The notes: generated by a model not told the origin, from the letters alone. A stretch of DNA of 64,000 nt from Thalassotalea sp. Sam97 (GCF_041379765.1 NZ_CP166919.1:1798001-1862000); one strand, 5' to 3'; counted from the stretch's first letter, positions 34,218-43,481 are shown. Translations and numbers: made by a program.

Positions 34218-34260
34218 TCATCACAATATAAGTAAACCTTATCTTTGTGCTTGTGCACAG

Positions 34261-34287
34261 TTACTAGCTCCACGATGGAGCTAGTAA
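34261..34287. terminator. Hairpin between convergent genes
   Basis: A perfect 12-bp stem, TTACTAGCTCCA and TGGAGCTAGTAA with a CGA loop. It lies between the Tsx-like gene (+) and the LytTR gene (-). T-runs are short, so termination is probable but not textbook. Confidence 0.5.
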
Positions 34288-34340
34288 AGCCTGAAATATT
34301 GCTGTCTCGATTACAATCATCATACTACACGCCAACATAT

Positions 34341-35882
34341 CTACGTTGACTTTAATGACTTCCTAACGACCGGCAAAAGCCGACGACTCACTGGCACCTG
34401 ATAATCGTTCTGTAAGCACAAGACATTTTGACTAGCGCTCATCTTATCGCTGCTCTCTAATGAGACAACCTGCGCGAGGTTAACCACGTAGGAGCGATGC
34501 ACACGTATAAACGTGCTTGGTAAATGTTGCTCTAATTGCTTTAAAGTACCTGTAAACAGTTTACTTGCACCATCGGTTAAATGTAATTCAACATAATCCC
34601 CCGCCGCTTTCGCATACGTGATATCCGAAGTTACAATGAACTCAGTCTTTCCTTGCCAATTAATTTCGATGTTTGTAGGCCGTTGCACTTGTGCATTTTG
34701 CGCGAGCGAGTATTCCAACTTGGCAATACGAGATTGTTCACTGGCTAATAGCTGTTGCTGGGCACGATATTCACGAGCCTGTTGAATGAATAAGTAGCAA
34801 AGCAAAACAGCAATAACCGCAAAATACGTAATTTCGTGAAAACTCGACGCACTAATGAGTATCGTAACGCCAATAAGCATTTGTACGCAAAACCAGCGCA
34901 AAAGACGCGACTGTTTGTTTTGATACCAGTAAAATAATAACTGTAAAGAGCTCACCAGCAACGGGATAAATATCCCTAGCGTGGTTTTGCTATCAAACCC
35001 TTGAGCAAATAACACGGCGAGCACGCTAAGCATAATACCAATATAAATCCAATGAAGGGCATGCTTACCCGCCACCTTAAATGAACTGTATGCCAACAAC
35101 AACACACCAAAAATAAACGAACAGGCAGTCACCGACACTAGTCGTACATCATGTATTGGGTAATCATAATTGATCAACCCCCGCGATAATTCAGTCAACA
35201 GTTGTATCGCCGCTAATAAGCAAAGCGCGGTCAAAATACGATGATCTGTGCTCCCCCGTTTACCGACACTCAGTATTAAGAAATACAATGCGCCAACTAA
35301 AAACGCACCAACCAGTACCAACCCAAACCCACTAAAGGTTTGGATAAACTGTTTGGTATCTCCATATTGACCAAATCCAATCAAATGCAGCGGATGATTC
35401 AACGCGATCAGGCTGTGTTGCGCTGATAGGTGCATCACCAATTCATTGTTATGTGCTTTTACTACGTGCTCAGGAACATAAAATGCGCTGTCCATTTTGC
35501 CGACTTGCTCAATGGACTTATTTCCAGGGCTACCATTTTTACCTAACGGCACGCCATTTAAAAAGACATTGCTTGAGGTTTTCGCAAAAACAAACAATCC
35601 GTATGGCGGGTCGATGTGTTGCCAGTGCTCGGAGCGTTCAAACGAGATTGACAGCCACAGCTCTCTACCTTGTGGATCGACTTGAGCTAAGCTCATGCTC
35701 TGACATTCGGGTTCATTAAACTGGGGGATATGTTGTTGTGATTTAGCAAATTCACAAACAACCACATCGTTATCGTGGCCAAGAGGGAGAATGATTGGCG
35801 CGGCAAAAGCCTTGTTTACCGTCAACACCAATATCATTAACATAGAGAACAAACTGGCCAATTTATAGGCTAAATTACGCAT
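34341..35882 (-). CDS. Membrane-bound LytTR-domain transcription regulator
   Basis: A 513-residue protein with an unusual layout. A signal peptide (1-27) is followed by a periplasmic beta-rich domain (about 28-175, with LNGVPLGKNG like jelly-roll sensor domains), seven transmembrane helices (about 182-365), a short coiled stretch (about 366-398) and a C-terminal LytTR DNA-binding domain (about 410-510, with AAGDYVELHL and FIRVHRSYVVNL). It therefore may bind DNA while tethered to the membrane. It diverges from a secreted hydrolase gene (36029), its likeliest target. No phosphorylation domain is present. Confidence 0.85.
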   Translation of the reverse strand: MRNLAYKLASLFSMLMILVLTVNKAFAAPIILPLGHDNDVVVCEFAKSQQHIPQFNEPECQSMSLAQVDPQGRELWLSISFERSEHWQHIDPPYGLFVFAKTSSNVFLNGVPLGKNGSPGNKSIEQVGKMDSAFYVPEHVVKAHNNELVMHLSAQHSLIALNHPLHLIGFGQYGDTKQFIQTFSGFGLVLVGAFLVGALYFLILSVGKRGSTDHRILTALCLLAAIQLLTELSRGLINYDYPIHDVRLVSVTACSFIFGVLLLAYSSFKVAGKHALHWIYIGIMLSVLAVLFAQGFDSKTTLGIFIPLLVSSLQLLFYWYQNKQSRLLRWFCVQMLIGVTILISASSFHEITYFAVIAVLLCYLFIQQAREYRAQQQLLASEQSRIAKLEYSLAQNAQVQRPTNIEINWQGKTEFIVTSDITYAKAAGDYVELHLTDGASKLFTGTLKQLEQHLPSTFIRVHRSYVVNLAQVVSLESSDKMSASQNVLCLQNDYQVPVSRRLLPVVRKSLKST

Positions 35883-36028
35883 TTTTGTTTAACCGTTTAC
35901 CGATTATTTACTACCTTTGGTCCATTAAAGCATTGTTTTTCCGCCTCTTAAAGAGTTTTTCTCGCTCTAAACATGAATCACCGATTTAATAAACGTAAAT
36001 CAACAAAAATGGATATGGAGTCCCCCCC

Positions 36029-37486
36029 ATGCGTAACTATCTTTCTTTAATGTTAACCGTATCACTAACTGCCTCTGCGTTGGCATATGCAGACAACGAA
36101 GCGTTATATACCAATGAGACACCAATCACGTTTAAAGCCAACAGTGGTGAAACCACCGATGCTATTGACGGGCATTTCTTTGTTCCAGAGAATCGCAATA
36201 ATGCGAGCAGCCGTAACATTCGTATTAACTACGTGCGTTTTCCAGCGACAACCGATAAAAAAGGCCCACCGATAGTCTACCTTGCAGGCGGTCCTGGCGG
36301 CTCTGGAATAGGTACGGCAAAATGGCGCCGTTTTCCATTGTTTGAAGCACTAAGAGCACATGGTGATGTGATTGCATTAGATCAAAGAGGAACCGGTGCT
36401 TCCGAGCAAGCGGATTATTGTGTATCAGACGTAACACTTGACCACAGTAGCATAATCAGCAAAGTTCAACTGACAAATAGCTACCAACAAGCAGCACAGC
36501 AATGTTTCGCAAAATGGCAGCAACAAGGGGTTGATATTTACGGCTATACAACCGTGCAAAATGCGCTCGATATTAATGATTTACGCCAGCATTTAGGTGC
36601 TGAGAAAATCACGTTATGGGGCATATCCTATGGCAGTCATTTAGCGATGAGTGCAGTGAAACTGTTTCCAGAGCACATTGACAAAGTTATTATCGCGAGT
36701 GCTGAAGGGTTAGATCAAACCGTCAAATTGCCTGCACAAAACGACGCTTACTTTACGAAGGTTCAATCAATTATTAATCAGCAACCGTTAAAACAACAGG
36801 TGCCTGATTTAGCGGCGATGATGCGCCGTGTACATGCGTCGCTTGATAATAAGCCAGTGCGTGTAAAACCAACCTACCAAGATGGTAGCAACAATGACAT
36901 TTTATTACAGTCTGTGCATTTAAAAATGCTGGCCAGTATGATGATTGCCGACCCCAATCAATACGTGGCGATGTTGATTGAAATGTACCGACAGCTTGAC
37001 CAGGGTAACACCGAACTGATCACGCAAATAATCAGCCGCGGTATTTTTAAAGATGAGCCCATTGGCTTCAAACTGATGTCGTTAGCCATGGATGTCGCGT
37101 CTGGTGTATCAACACAGCGCCTTAGCCTAATACAAAAACAAGCAAAAAGCGCGATTTTAGAAGACTATTTGAATTTCCCTATGCCTATGCTCAATAATAT
37201 TGACTCAAAACTCGACTTAGGCAGTGAGTTTCGACAAAAGCCTACATCTGATGTTCCTACGTTGTTGCTAACAGGCTCTCTCGACGGCAGAACTTACCCT
37301 CAAGAGCAATCTCAAGCAGTCAGTAATTTAACCAATGTGACGCAAATCATGGTTGAAAACGCCGGTCACAACTTGTTCCTATCCTCTCCTGATGTGTTAA
37401 AGCGTATGCAAGCCTTTTTAAGTAATGGACCGGTAGATAACAGCCCTATTATCTTGCCCGTTCCAGTATTAGCGATGCCCCAATAA
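36029..37486 (+). CDS. Exported alpha/beta hydrolase (S33 peptidase-like)
   Basis: A 485-residue secreted serine hydrolase of the tripeptidyl/prolyl aminopeptidase type. It has a signal peptide (1-21), the oxyanion motif GGPGGSG (about 87-93), the nucleophile elbow GISYGSH (Ser about residue 201), and LLTGSLDGRTYP with the catalytic acid and ENAGHNLF with His. A C-terminal TAP-like lid region is present. GGAG precedes the ATG. It diverges from the LytTR gene, which may control it. Substrates are unknown; peptide N-termini are likely. Confidence 0.87.
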   Translation: MRNYLSLMLTVSLTASALAYADNEALYTNETPITFKANSGETTDAIDGHFFVPENRNNASSRNIRINYVRFPATTDKKGPPIVYLAGGPGGSGIGTAKWRRFPLFEALRAHGDVIALDQRGTGASEQADYCVSDVTLDHSSIISKVQLTNSYQQAAQQCFAKWQQQGVDIYGYTTVQNALDINDLRQHLGAEKITLWGISYGSHLAMSAVKLFPEHIDKVIIASAEGLDQTVKLPAQNDAYFTKVQSIINQQPLKQQVPDLAAMMRRVHASLDNKPVRVKPTYQDGSNNDILLQSVHLKMLASMMIADPNQYVAMLIEMYRQLDQGNTELITQIISRGIFKDEPIGFKLMSLAMDVASGVSTQRLSLIQKQAKSAILEDYLNFPMPMLNNIDSKLDLGSEFRQKPTSDVPTLLLTGSLDGRTYPQEQSQAVSNLTNVTQIMVENAGHNLFLSSPDVLKRMQAFLSNGPVDNSPIILPVPVLAMPQ

Positions 37487-37536
37487 CACAGTAGATGGAC
37501 ATTGGATAATGCCCATATAGCACGCTACAAAAACGG

Positions 37537-37572
37537 AAAAGCCAGCGCATTAGCCAATGCACTGGCTTTTTT
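37537..37572. terminator. Bidirectional intrinsic terminator
   Basis: AAAAGCCAG-C-GCATT pairs with AATGC-A-CTGGCTTTT around AGCC, with A-run before and T-run after. It lies between the convergent hydrolase (+) and DUF2987-like (-) genes and can serve both strands. Confidence 0.85.
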
Positions 37573-37663
37573 AATGGAAACTTTTTGTTGGCTTCAGGTA
37601 TCGGGTACGTAACTCTGTCTAGTAAATTATCTGCACTTCGATTTTTTTGCCAATTTTGTTGAG

Positions 37664-38308
37664 TTAATCTTCTATCCAGGGAGATATCACTACTGGCGGT
37701 TTAGCAAAGCGAATTGCGGTTTGCTCACGCTCGTCATTTTGTTTCATCAAAAGCTGACATTTATCTTGCTCACAGCTTAGCTGTTGTTTCAGATCGCTAG
37801 CGATATAAGCCACGTCTTGCTGGTTTTGCAACTGAATATGCAAACCTTGGACATCGGGCATCATAAACGACAAGAAGCCGCCAAATTCATCCACCAATTC
37901 CTGTAGCTGCCAAGTAATCGTCGCCAACTGCTGATAGCTAAATTCCGTCTGTTGTTTATCTCTTGCTTGCATCTGCATTTGCAAAATACAATTTTGACGG
38001 TCATCACTTTGCTCAACTCTTAACAGCGCAAATTCATCGTAGTATTGTTGCGATAACGGCACCATAAGCTGACCATCTGCGGCAATATCAATAGGGTCTT
38101 TACTACCATCTCTTTTAAGCATTTTTGCTCCAGTTAACGGGCAACGCTCACGCGTATAAGAATCCACTAAGTAAAAGCCAATGGTAATTTTATCTAGGTT
38201 ATTTTCTTCGATTAACGTCAGGCGTTGGTAAAATCCTTTATATTCCAAATCAACCGCTTGCACCGAACTAGCAAACAAACCTAAAGATAACAACAGTAAT
38301 TTTTTCAT
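37664..38308 (-). CDS. Exported protein, DUF2987-like
   Basis: A 214-residue periplasmic protein with a signal peptide (1-18, cleavage at VQA-VDL) and a mature domain of Gln-rich helices and four cysteines (two pairs). The start VDLEYKGFYQRL recalls DUF2987 of Shewanella and relatives. It overlaps the upstream glucosaminidase gene by four bases (ATGA), so both are probably made together. Function unknown. Confidence 0.7.
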   Translation of the reverse strand: MKKLLLLSLGLFASSVQAVDLEYKGFYQRLTLIEENNLDKITIGFYLVDSYTRERCPLTGAKMLKRDGSKDPIDIAADGQLMVPLSQQYYDEFALLRVEQSDDRQNCILQMQMQARDKQQTEFSYQQLATITWQLQELVDEFGGFLSFMMPDVQGLHIQLQNQQDVAYIASDLKQQLSCEQDKCQLLMKQNDEREQTAIRFAKPPVVISPWIED

Positions 38309-39165
38309 GATTTTATATACTTTTCATTGTGGCGGAGCATGGTATTGATTTCAACAACGTAATCAATACCACGTTCGGAGTATGGTAATAAGCCCGTTGC
38401 TAACACGCTGGGGCGCAACGGAAGGTTATGTTGACGTAACTGAGCTCGTATTTTTCTCAGCATATTATACGCGCCGTTGGTGTTTAAATTGTGGAAATAA
38501 TGGCGGATCATTTGTTCTACTGACGAAAAACTAGCCACTTCATGCTGTAATCCCGATTCACGCCCTTTCGGCACCAGACCGCAGCCCTTTTTAAAGCACC
38601 AAATCCCGAAGAAATTCAAACCGATGCGGGCAAAGCGAGAGCTTCCCCAAGCGGACTCGTTTGCGGCCTGCACCAATACCAACTCGCGAGGAATTTCATC
38701 GACCCTTAGCAATAATTTCGCTATTGAAACGTCTATGGCATTGGCATCATCAAGTTTGTATTGTTTTGCAAGGTTATTAAGCCATTCTACCTGTACCGTG
38801 TCTAATGCCCGCTGTTGTTGATATTCGCTCTGTATCGACAACAAGCGGTTTCTAATCGTAGCCAAGCGTTGGTTTTCCGCATCAATTGCCGGCTTCAAAA
38901 AATTAAAGAACGCCTGCTTACGCTGATTTATATCAGCTATCGCCATAAAATCGGGGATGTCGACAGAATGTAATGGTCGCTCTTGCTTAGGTATCTTATC
39001 AACAATCTGCGCTTCACTAACCTCTATATCGACTTCCTGTGACTGATAGAATATAAATGGCGCCATCATCATGACGAACACCATTAATAGCAACACCCCT
39101 TTTATGGTTTTGTGGCGTCTGCGATTAACGTTAATATTTTTGTCAGAAGATAATACCTGCTTCAT
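38305..39165 (-). CDS. Bax-like glucosaminidase-domain protein
   Basis: A 286-residue protein with an N-terminal membrane anchor (about residues 20-42) and a C-terminal glucosaminidase-type fold. It has VQAANESAWGSSRFARIG (catalytic Glu in NESAWG), FFGIWCFKKGCG, the SVEQMIRHYFHNLNT segment and the terminal YVVEINTMLR. E. coli Bax has this layout. It would act on cell-wall peptidoglycan in the periplasm. It is coupled with the DUF2987-like gene by a four-base overlap. Confidence 0.85.
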   Translation of the reverse strand: MKQVLSSDKNINVNRRRHKTIKGVLLLMVFVMMMAPFIFYQSQEVDIEVSEAQIVDKIPKQERPLHSVDIPDFMAIADINQRKQAFFNFLKPAIDAENQRLATIRNRLLSIQSEYQQQRALDTVQVEWLNNLAKQYKLDDANAIDVSIAKLLLRVDEIPRELVLVQAANESAWGSSRFARIGLNFFGIWCFKKGCGLVPKGRESGLQHEVASFSSVEQMIRHYFHNLNTNGAYNMLRKIRAQLRQHNLPLRPSVLATGLLPYSERGIDYVVEINTMLRHNEKYIKS

Positions 39166-39216
39166 GGCGACTTTTATCCTTTATTTTAGCTTTTCTACGT
39201 CACAACATCGCTGCGT

Positions 39217-39990
39217 TTACGCAGAAAAGTATGTATCCTGTTTGCCATTATTATCAACGACTTGCATTGATATACCAAAAATTTCTCGATATAAAATGCC
39301 TTTTACATTGTAAAAATACGGGCCCAAAAATACTAATGCGATGACCAATACTGGCACTGAAACAACAATTGGCGCACCACTAAATGCTGGAACTAAAGCA
39401 AGCAATAACAATGTAAATAGCACGCAATATATCTGAAAAATTCTCAACCACTGAAAGCGTGTTGCCTTAAACGCCACAATAATAGCGGCCATTGGCGACA
39501 TATTTTTTTCGATTAATAACGGAATGGTTAAAGACTGCGCCACGGCGATATAAATGCCTGGTAAAATTAACATAAAGCCAAGAGAAGATAATGAACTGAT
39601 AATTAGCGCGGCAATAGCAACAAATGCACTGCGCTTTAAAAAAGCAAACACAAATCCTGTACGGGTTTTGATACCCACTGCGTGCGACAGCCCCATCATT
39701 TCAATACCCGCTAAAAATGGCCAAATAATAATGGTCGCCAACAAGTTGGCTAACACTTGCGCCTGTGGGTCGTTTTGCACAGCCTCAACGCCACCCATAT
39801 ATTGGATTATCACTGAGGACACAAAAATACCAATCAACAACACCAGCATCAACCCCGATACAATGGGCATTTTGTGCACTTTAGTTAACGCCCAGCCTTC
39901 CTTTAACACCTTGCTTACGTTAATGGTGTACTCACCGCGCTGAGCTTTTTCTAGGGTTGAACCAACGTGAATAATTTTTTTATCTGTCAC
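39217..39990 (-). CDS. Six-helix membrane protein of unknown function
   Basis: A 257-residue protein with a 35-residue cytoplasmic N-terminus, about six helices from residue 42 to 230, and a polar C-terminus. The start is GTG; no ATG alternative lies near it and the ribosome binding site is weak. It resembles bacterial DUF-type proteins of glycerophosphodiesterase-membrane or DUF975 kind only in general layout, so no family is asserted. It is upstream of the Bax-like gene on the same strand, 51 bp away. Confidence 0.7.
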   Translation of the reverse strand: MTDKKIIHVGSTLEKAQRGEYTINVSKVLKEGWALTKVHKMPIVSGLMLVLLIGIFVSSVIIQYMGGVEAVQNDPQAQVLANLLATIIIWPFLAGIEMMGLSHAVGIKTRTGFVFAFLKRSAFVAIAALIISSLSSLGFMLILPGIYIAVAQSLTIPLLIEKNMSPMAAIIVAFKATRFQWLRIFQIYCVLFTLLLLALVPAFSGAPIVVSVPVLVIALVFLGPYFYNVKGILYREIFGISMQVVDNNGKQDTYFSA

Positions 39991-40081
39991 AACAACTAAC
40001 TACAATAAATTCAAATAAGCGGTGATTATATCAAATGTCAGCAAAACTCGATAGCGTGGTGAAAACCTCGGCACATACTTA

Positions 40082-40717
40082 CTAAGCAATGACGATATTA
40101 ACGGCTAATATAATTAACACCGCGCCCATCAATCGCTCAATCCAGTAGCCATTATTTTGTAACGCCGAACGAAAACGAGGTATGGTAAGCATCGTTGATA
40201 AAAACGCAAACCACGCAAAGGTGGCGAGCGCCATATATAGCCCATAAGCCGATTTAATCAACATAGGGGTGTCGGTTGAAATGATGACACTAAACAATGA
40301 TAAAAAGAAAATGGTCGCTTTCACATTCAAGCCATTCACTAAAAAACCGGTCATATATGCTCGCCACGGCGTTTGTTCCGTAACGCGTTGCGTCTCAGTG
40401 GCGTTAGCCGAGGGCTTAGATGGAGACGCCTTCAACCCCATCACACCGATATAAAATAAATACGCGGCGGCGACATACGTTAAGTAGGTAAACAACTGAG
40501 GATTACTTTTAATGATGATGGCGATACCAACCAACGAATAAAACACATGCAACAAAATTGCCGTACCTATCCCTGCGCTTGTATAGAGGGCGGCTTTGCG
40601 CCCACGAGATAAGCTTTGTTTAACCACCACAGCAAAATCAGGCCCAGGGCTAGCAACAGCCAATAAATGAGCGATAGCGATGGTTATAAACTCAGCGCTG
40701 TATTGCATCAACTGCAT
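40082..40717 (-). CDS. LysE/RhtB family exporter
   Basis: A 211-residue, six-helix exporter with the family motif AVASPGPDFAVVVKQSL (about residues 21-37) and the NGLNVKATIFFLSLF segment. Members export threonine, homoserine or other amino acids. It is closer to the typical RhtC/LysE pattern than the copy at 20992. It follows the DUF1415 gene by about 22 bp and could share its transcript. Confidence 0.9.
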   Translation of the reverse strand: MQLMQYSAEFITIAIAHLLAVASPGPDFAVVVKQSLSRGRKAALYTSAGIGTAILLHVFYSLVGIAIIIKSNPQLFTYLTYVAAAYLFYIGVMGLKASPSKPSANATETQRVTEQTPWRAYMTGFLVNGLNVKATIFFLSLFSVIISTDTPMLIKSAYGLYMALATFAWFAFLSTMLTIPRFRSALQNNGYWIERLMGAVLIILAVNIVIA

Positions 40718-40739
40718 ATCAATTTACGTCCTTGTGAGG

Positions 40740-41306
40740 TTAATTTTTATGATTGTGATTTAAGTTATTAAGGATTGTTGCGAAAAACTCAGCGCCCTTT
40801 TGTTCGCACACCAACATATTCGTCTCTGGAATAGATTCGGGATCTGGGTGCAAAGCAACAACCTTTTCCACCATATCTTCGCGAATTAAATGCAAAATAG
40901 GCCAAGGTGCACGGTTGGTATAATTGGTTACATCATCCTTAGCGACGCCTTCAAAACAATAGTTGGGGTGAAAACTCGCTAATTGATAAACCCCTTCAAA
41001 ACCTTCATCGCTTAGTAATTGATTCGCGTAATCGAGCAAATCAAGATAGCGGTCGAAGGATGCAAAGCCTTCACGGAAAATAACTAACGTCGTTGCCGTT
41101 TCAGGATGCGTTTGTAAATGATGCATTTCATCAAGTACCGCCTGCAGCGCATGGTCAATACCTGACGTTTCAACAACACGATAGCGGACTCGATTATTGA
41201 CGTAGTCTTTTTTGGCAAAAGGACAAAAATTGAGGCCAATAATCACTTTCTCTATCCATGTTTTGCACTGGGAAATAACTTGTTGCTCTGTATACGGGGA
41301 ATTCAT
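40740..41306 (-). CDS. DUF1415 family protein
   Basis: A 188-residue soluble protein from the ATG at 41304-41306; the frame extends to a TTG at 41315. Conserved features are GLNFCPFAKK (about residues 26-35), LASFHPNYCFEG, TNRAPWPILHLIRE, and HPDPESIPETN, which define DUF1415. The Cys and His positions suggest metal or redox binding, but no function is known. It probably forms an operon with the LysE-type exporter. Confidence 0.9.
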   Translation of the reverse strand: MNSPYTEQQVISQCKTWIEKVIIGLNFCPFAKKDYVNNRVRYRVVETSGIDHALQAVLDEMHHLQTHPETATTLVIFREGFASFDRYLDLLDYANQLLSDEGFEGVYQLASFHPNYCFEGVAKDDVTNYTNRAPWPILHLIREDMVEKVVALHPDPESIPETNMLVCEQKGAEFFATILNNLNHNHKN

Positions 41307-41464
41307 GCTTACCAAAACTCTATGATCAGCCGCTGCTGCGTTTAAAAACCTTGACTGAAGATGGTCGCTTTAACGTAAAAGCATTAACACCATCGCGGTC
41401 AGTACCTCAATACCTGCTAGAGTATGGTTTTAAGTCATTAGGATCAAGTCATGTTTGGACTTAG
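41306..41464 (+). pseudogene. Possible 3' remnant of an unidentified gene
   Basis: One frame from about 41306 to a TAG at 41462-41464 reads like protein (LYDQPLLRLKTLTEDGRF..., ending GSSHVWT) but has no start codon or ribosome binding site, and its 5' part overlaps the DUF1415 start. It may be a leftover 3' end of a deleted gene. The source family was not recognised. Inverted arms CGTGAGTGT/ACACTCACG lie just downstream (near 41474 and 41560). Confidence 0.3.
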
Positions 41465-41816
41465 GTAATCAATCGTGAGTGTATTCTAACTGCCTGGATG
41501 CTTAGCAAATACGTCAATAAGCGTTGGGAACTATATCAACACACTCACGCCATTGGGATAGCTAGTTGAGCCTATCTAATGATGAATCCATAATATTCAG
41601 CTGTGAGCATAAAATGGTCCGGCTATGTTAACTGAAGCTAACAAGAGCCTATATTCCCTACATAGCAAACACCAAGAATCGTTACTCATATCGACCAAGA
41701 CTTTGAATTAACGTGTTTTTCTGATACTTTCAAATCAATGTTAACCGCTTGTTAAGCATCTACATTGTTACCGTGCTTTACTATCAACCAATAGGGTTAA
41801 AAGGAAAATAAAAATA
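41465..41816. other. 352-bp gap, no gene seen
   Basis: Between the remnant and the rhombotarget lipoprotein gene. A 9-bp inverted pair flanks about 75 bp near 41474-41565. No ORF with a ribosome binding site is present. AAAAGGAAA just before 41817 is the ribosome binding site of the next gene. Confidence 0.4.
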
Positions 41817-42668
41817 ATGCCTACATCACACATAACGAAAATCATGATATTACTTTTGATAGCGTTAGGTATCAGCGGATGCGCTAGCCAACGTGCGAGT
41901 ACAAAAAGTAGCGTCATGGATTACTTATATCCAAAAACTGTAGAAACTTATGTTGAACCCTCAATTCCAAACTTAACCATCCCATTACGGGTGGGCATTG
42001 CCTTTGTTCCTGAAAGCACTAGTGGCTCTTATGCACAAAATTTTTGGACAGGAAAGCAGTATTCAAGCGCACTAACTGAAGCACATAAAAACCAATTATT
42101 GCAACAAGTTGCGGACAATTTTAAAGAATTAGATGTCGTTAGTGATATTGAAGTGATCCCGACCGCTTATTTAACGCCGCAAGGCAGTTTTGCCAACCTT
42201 GAGCAAATAAAAACAATGTACGGGATTGACGTCATCGCGCTCGTTTCCTATGACCAAGTACAGTTTACAGATGAAAGCATGTTATCTCTTAGTTACTGGA
42301 CCATTGTCGGTGCTTATGTCGTTTCAGGCGAAAAAAATGATACCAGCACATTAATAGATACGGTTGTTTATGACATTGATAGTAAAAAACTGCTGTTTCG
42401 AGCACCTGGAACCAGTAAAGTAGTTGGTAGCGCAACGCCAATTAATCTTAGCCAAGAATTGCGAGCCGATAGCCTTGAAGGGTTCGAACAAGCGACAAAT
42501 GCCATGATTGGCAATCTAAAGTTACAGCTTGAAAAATTTAAGGCTTCTTTGAAGTCAAATCCAGAAACAGCTAACGTAACGTTTAGAGAAGGATATCGTG
42601 GCGGTGCATTAGGTGGATTGGCGCTAACCTTTATGGTGTTTTTTATCGCTTTATTTCGTAAAAAATAA
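41817..42668 (+). CDS. Rhombotarget-type lipoprotein with GlyGly-CTERM tail
   Basis: A 283-residue lipoprotein with lipobox GISGC (Cys22) at the N-terminus. The C-terminus is a sorting tail: GGALGG motif, a hydrophobic helix (LALTFMVFFIALF) and RKK. This tail marks targets of rhombosortase, a rhomboid-like protease that cleaves at Gly-Gly. The middle domain (about 40-230) matches the family of rhombotarget lipoproteins in general layout. A rhombosortase gene is not in this window. AAGGAAA precedes the ATG. Confidence 0.8.
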   Translation: MPTSHITKIMILLLIALGISGCASQRASTKSSVMDYLYPKTVETYVEPSIPNLTIPLRVGIAFVPESTSGSYAQNFWTGKQYSSALTEAHKNQLLQQVADNFKELDVVSDIEVIPTAYLTPQGSFANLEQIKTMYGIDVIALVSYDQVQFTDESMLSLSYWTIVGAYVVSGEKNDTSTLIDTVVYDIDSKKLLFRAPGTSKVVGSATPINLSQELRADSLEGFEQATNAMIGNLKLQLEKFKASLKSNPETANVTFREGYRGGALGGLALTFMVFFIALFRKK

Positions 42669-42675
42669 TGCCATT

Positions 42676-42712
42676 ATCAATCCCATTGTATTGGTTATAC
42701 AGTGGGATTGAT
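42676..42712 (+). terminator. Hairpin after the lipoprotein gene
   Basis: ATCAATCCCATTGTA (42676-42690) and TACAGTGGGATTGAT (42698-42712), a 15-bp stem with one mismatch. No T-run follows on this strand. It is probably the 3' end structure of the lipoprotein mRNA. Confidence 0.5.
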
Positions 42713-43033
42713 ACCTGCGAAGATAACTTCACTCTGTATCAAAATAACCTGAACCATACCTGCTCCATTCGTGATAACTGTATATATCACTTCATAACTG
42801 CTCTGAATAATAATTATTGCCACCATCGTGGTTTATTCATGCCAGTAAATATTTTTATCCCTTCACAACGAAACGATCGCAACGCAAATACGAGTCACGC
42901 GTGTTTACTGCTCGATGAACAACCTTCGCTTTTGCATAACAACCATTCATTGCGCTCAAGCATCACCATAAGTCACCCACTACTTACTGTATAAATGTTC
43001 AACAAAAAGCTTGACGACTAACCAAAACAGATA

Positions 43034-43053
43034 TACTGTTTATTTATACAGTA
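43034..43053. promoter_or_regulatory. LexA (SOS) box upstream of sulA
   Basis: TACTGTTTATTTATACAGTA has CTG-N10-CAG and both flanking TA pairs of the consensus. It lies 27 bp before the sulA start. Confidence 0.9.
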
Positions 43054-43079
43054 TATCTAATCACTTATTGGGATGCACT

Positions 43080-43481
43080 ATGAACCAACTCACATTGAAA
43101 AAACAAAAGGTTAATAGAACAACAAGCAATCATTGGTTGCCAATACAAGCTGACCTTAAATACTCAGCGATTGACTTCGATATCAATAAGGTGTGTAAAC
43201 AAAATCAACATCAACGGAGATGGATTCTGTGTATTGACCTTGAGAGTAATGATGTACAAGGGCTAGCCAAGCATGTTGATCATGGTAAATTATTGCGAGT
43301 AAACGGTGAGGGGAAACCCATATCATTTGAAAAAATAATGACGACATTGCAACGGGGTAACTGCTCAACCGTCATCATCGGTAGTGCTCACTTTAGCCAA
43401 AGCCAGTTAGCGATTTTACAACGTTGTGCTGAACATGGCAGGACGGAGTGCATCATAAAGCGTCAAAATCGACTTCATTAA
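43080..43481 (+). CDS. sulA: SulA-like SOS cell division inhibitor
   Basis: A 133-residue protein that stops FtsZ polymerisation during DNA damage in related bacteria. The C-terminal half fits SulA: RRWILCIDLE, KLLRVNGEG, a helix with TTLQRGNCSTVIIGSAH, then LAILQRCAEHGRTECIIKR. The N-terminal half is variable in the family. The ATG at 43080 follows GGGAT; the frame is open 69 bases upstream through the LexA box, so the internal start is right. A near-consensus LexA operator immediately upstream gives strong support. Confidence 0.82.
   Translation: MNQLTLKKQKVNRTTSNHWLPIQADLKYSAIDFDINKVCKQNQHQRRWILCIDLESNDVQGLAKHVDHGKLLRVNGEGKPISFEKIMTTLQRGNCSTVIIGSAHFSQSQLAILQRCAEHGRTECIIKRQNRLH

Noticed and set aside
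42668..42994. 108-codon ORF directly after the lipoprotein gene
   Set aside because: It reads through a hairpin, is rich in His/Asn/Cys with no domain pattern and has no ribosome binding site of its own. It appears to be chance.
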